Shown: piece after piece, positions 62,483 to 64,000 of the stretch | Position numbering within the stretch: position 1 is the first letter of the stretch | Layout: each line of letters begins with the position of its first letter | Assembly (NCBI GenBank): GCA_044226535.1 | Contig: JBGAGT010000008.1 | Span: forward strand, 1 to 64,000 | DNA length: 64,000 nt | Direction of reading: 5' to 3' | Source: VBCG01 sp044226535 | GTDB lineage: Bacteria > Pseudomonadota > Gammaproteobacteria > Burkholderiales > Casimicrobiaceae | Translations under genes and position numbers: made by a program | The notes under the pieces: generated by a model | Database searches by the model: none | What the model was told of the DNA's origin: nothing | The model's input: the letters and a program-made list of their open reading frames with translations, nothing else

Positions 62483-62944
62483 TCAGCTTCGCTCCCAGCG
62501 CCGCATCGCCTCGTCGTCGCTGTCGCGCGCCTCGACCCAGCGCTCGCCCGCCGGGCCGGCTTCCTTCTTCCACAGCGGCGCGCGCGTCTTGAGGTAGTCG
62601 ATGATGAAGCTGCAGGCCTCGAGGGCGTCGTGGCGATGCGCGCTCGCCACCGCCACCAGCACGATGACCTCCGATGGCTCGAGGCGCCCCACGCGGTGCA
62701 CCACGCGCGCGCCGAGCAGCGAGAAGCGCGCTGCCGCCTCGTCGACGATCGCGGCGAGCGCACGCTCGGTCATGCCGGGATAGTGCTCGAGTGTCATGGT
62801 CGCGACGCCGCGCGACTCGTTGACGTCGCGCACCGTGCCGAGGAACGTCGCGACGGCGCCGATTTGCGGGTCGCCCGCGCGCAGCGCCTCGATCTCCGCG
62901 CCGACGTCGAAGGCCGCCTCCTGCACGCGCACGCTCGAGCGCAT
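62483..62944 (-). CDS. moaE: Molybdopterin synthase large subunit
   Basis: 153 residues from ATG 62944, two bases after the moaD stop. Transfers sulfur from the MoaD C-terminus to cPMP to make molybdopterin. GAVATFLGTVRDVNESRGVATMTLEHYPGMTE, HRVGRLEPSEVIVLVAVASAHRHDALEACSFIIDYLKTRAPLWKKE is the strong family block with the active-site Lys residues. The chain has the normal length. It is followed by dgoK after five bases, an unusual link between cofactor and sugar-acid genes. Confidence 0.95.
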   Translation of the reverse strand: MRSSVRVQEAAFDVGAEIEALRAGDPQIGAVATFLGTVRDVNESRGVATMTLEHYPGMTERALAAIVDEAAARFSLLGARVVHRVGRLEPSEVIVLVAVASAHRHDALEACSFIIDYLKTRAPLWKKEAGPAGERWVEARDSDDEAMRRWERS

Positions 62945-62946
62945 GC

Positions 62947-63198
62947 TCAGCCTCCCGTCACCGGGGGGAAGATGGCGACCTCGTCGCCGTGGCGCAGCGG
63001 CGTGTCCAGCCTCGCCATGTCGTGGTTGACCGCGACCCGCAGCGCGCGGCCCGCGGCGAGGACCTCGTCGAACGGGGCGCCGCGGCGCCGCAGCGCCTCG
63101 AGCAGCGCGCCGACGTCGGCCGCGCCGGCGAGGGGCCAATCCTCCGACGCGCGGCCCACCGCCTCGCGCAGGCGCGCGAGGTAGACGAGCCGCACCAT
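62947..63198 (-). CDS. moaD: Molybdopterin synthase small subunit (MoaD)
   Basis: 83 residues from ATG 63198; ATG 63213 is an alternative that adds five. Ubiquitin-like sulfur carrier: MVRLVYLARLREAVG, and the C-terminal GDEVAIFPPVTGG ending in the required Gly-Gly that receives the thiocarboxylate. It precedes moaE by two bases and starts 14-29 bases after the outer-membrane protein gene. Confidence 0.94.
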   Translation of the reverse strand: MVRLVYLARLREAVGRASEDWPLAGAADVGALLEALRRRGAPFDEVLAAGRALRVAVNHDMARLDTPLRHGDEVAIFPPVTGG

Positions 63199-63227
63199 GG
63201 GCGCGCCTTGCATCGACACGGCTTCCG

Positions 63228-63920
63228 CTAGAAGCGGTACTGGACGCCGAACTGGACCTGGTCCGATTCGGGGAATGCGCCCGTGAAGCTGTCGAAGGCC
63301 GCGCGGCCGAAGCGCGCGTATTCGAGCTTGAGGCCGAGCGACGGCGACATGTCGTAGCGCAGCCCGACGCCGACGTTCACGCCCTCGAGCGGGCGCACCG
63401 CGCTCGCCTGGCCGGGATAGAGCAGCAGCGCCTCGCTCTGGCGATAGCCCAGGCGGCCATACACCGCCACGGCCGGCCACAGGTTGTAGGCGGTGTAGAC
63501 GTCGGCGTTCCAGCGGCGCTGCGCCGATTCGGTGGCGTTGCCGAGGTTGAGGCCCATGCCGGGGCCGTCGACCATCAGCGCGAGGCCGTCGTTGCGCGCG
63601 AACGCGGCTTCGACCGACACTCGCGGCGTGAAGCGGTACCCGCCATAGAGCAGCGCAGACGGGCCGCTGCTGTCGTCCAGCGTCGCCGAGCCGAACTTGA
63701 TCCAGGCCGACGACACCGAGGAGAAATCGAGGCCGTGCTGGCTGCGCTCGTTGAGTGACACGCCCCCATAGAAGCCGGTACGGGGGGCCGGCGCAGGGGC
63801 GTCCTGCGCGAGGGCGGGGCCGGCCAGCAGCGCTGCACCCGCGAGGACGAGCCCGAAGGCACGCGCGACGGGCGGTCGCAGGCGCGCCGGCGCTTCCCGT
63901 GATTTTATGATTTTATTCAT
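63228..63920 (-). CDS. Outer-membrane beta-barrel protein (OmpA/OmpW-like)
   Basis: 230 residues. A signal peptide (about residues 14-39, ending GPALAQ) is followed by alternating beta strands with GFYGGVSLNERSQ, LYGGYRFTPRVSVEAAFARND, YNLWPAVAVYGRLGYRQSEALLL and LGLKLEYARFGRAAFDSF; the chain ends VQFGVQYRF with a C-terminal Phe typical of Bam substrates. This is a small eight-stranded barrel type. Its function is not known. Confidence 0.85.
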   Translation of the reverse strand: MNKIIKSREAPARLRPPVARAFGLVLAGAALLAGPALAQDAPAPAPRTGFYGGVSLNERSQHGLDFSSVSSAWIKFGSATLDDSSGPSALLYGGYRFTPRVSVEAAFARNDGLALMVDGPGMGLNLGNATESAQRRWNADVYTAYNLWPAVAVYGRLGYRQSEALLLYPGQASAVRPLEGVNVGVGLRYDMSPSLGLKLEYARFGRAAFDSFTGAFPESDQVQFGVQYRF

Positions 63921-64000
63921 CTAATCAACGACTTGCCCGGTAACTCGGGGGGTTCTCACGCACCCTCCCCGAATCGCCAGATGATGCCCACACCTCCGAG

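Overview
The window looks like chromosomal DNA of a free-living, high-GC betaproteobacterium (Burkholderiales or Nitrosomonadales-like). The evidence is gene content and gene order: yciB-bolA-parvulin, GltIJKL next to AspA, PurL with PaaY, TctBA, ComEC, and a DgoK/DgoA cluster. Coding is dense, start/stop overlaps (ATGA, GTGA) are frequent, and there are no tRNA, rRNA, CRISPR or insertion-sequence genes. No gene-free stretch exceeds 300 bases; the longest are 33926-34157, 53365-53573 and 28744-28944.

Layout. 1-2919: a damaged RelE/HigB-type toxin gene with the start of its antitoxin and an operator-like palindrome, then comEC. 3056-14871: four genes in one direction, each overlapping the next, for exported proteins: a giant Ig/FG-GAP/SBBP repeat protein, a second Ig-repeat protein, a probable lipoprotein, and a protein with a zinc-phospholipase-like His/Asp motif. 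Part of this block (about 11.67-13.83 kb) has clearly lower GC. 14932-26872: folE, tkt, and a minus-strand operon for the oxidative pentose phosphate pathway and glucose phosphates (gnd, zwf, tal, pgi, pgm, a glycoamylase-like protein, pgl). A perfect 26-bp tandem duplication sits at the zwf-tal junction.

27006-38820: yciB-bolA-parvulin operon; tctBA and a gamma-glutamyltransferase-like gene; a DUF937-OmpA protein; purL-paaY. 38922-47201: a catabolic island with a D-aminoacylase-like amidohydrolase, a DapA-like lyase, a second amidohydrolase, an SDR, a GntR/FCD regulator and an NMT1-type ABC importer. Both of its regulatory regions hold three tandem 11-bp repeats containing a GGTATACC palindrome, very probably the operators of the local GntR protein. 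47235-55001: guaC, two TPM-domain proteins, gltIJKL and aspA; an attenuator-like hairpin lies between gltI and gltJ.

55081-63920: nnr (NAD(P)HX repair) and qor meet tail to tail. A tightly packed minus-strand run follows: an outer-membrane barrel protein, moaD, moaE, dgoK, dgoA, a DUF3011 protein, a KdgK-like kinase, a KduD-like SDR, an 80-residue orphan and a cupin. The sugar-acid genes together suggest breakdown of 2-keto-3-deoxy sugar acids, possibly from uronates, to pyruvate and glyceraldehyde 3-phosphate.
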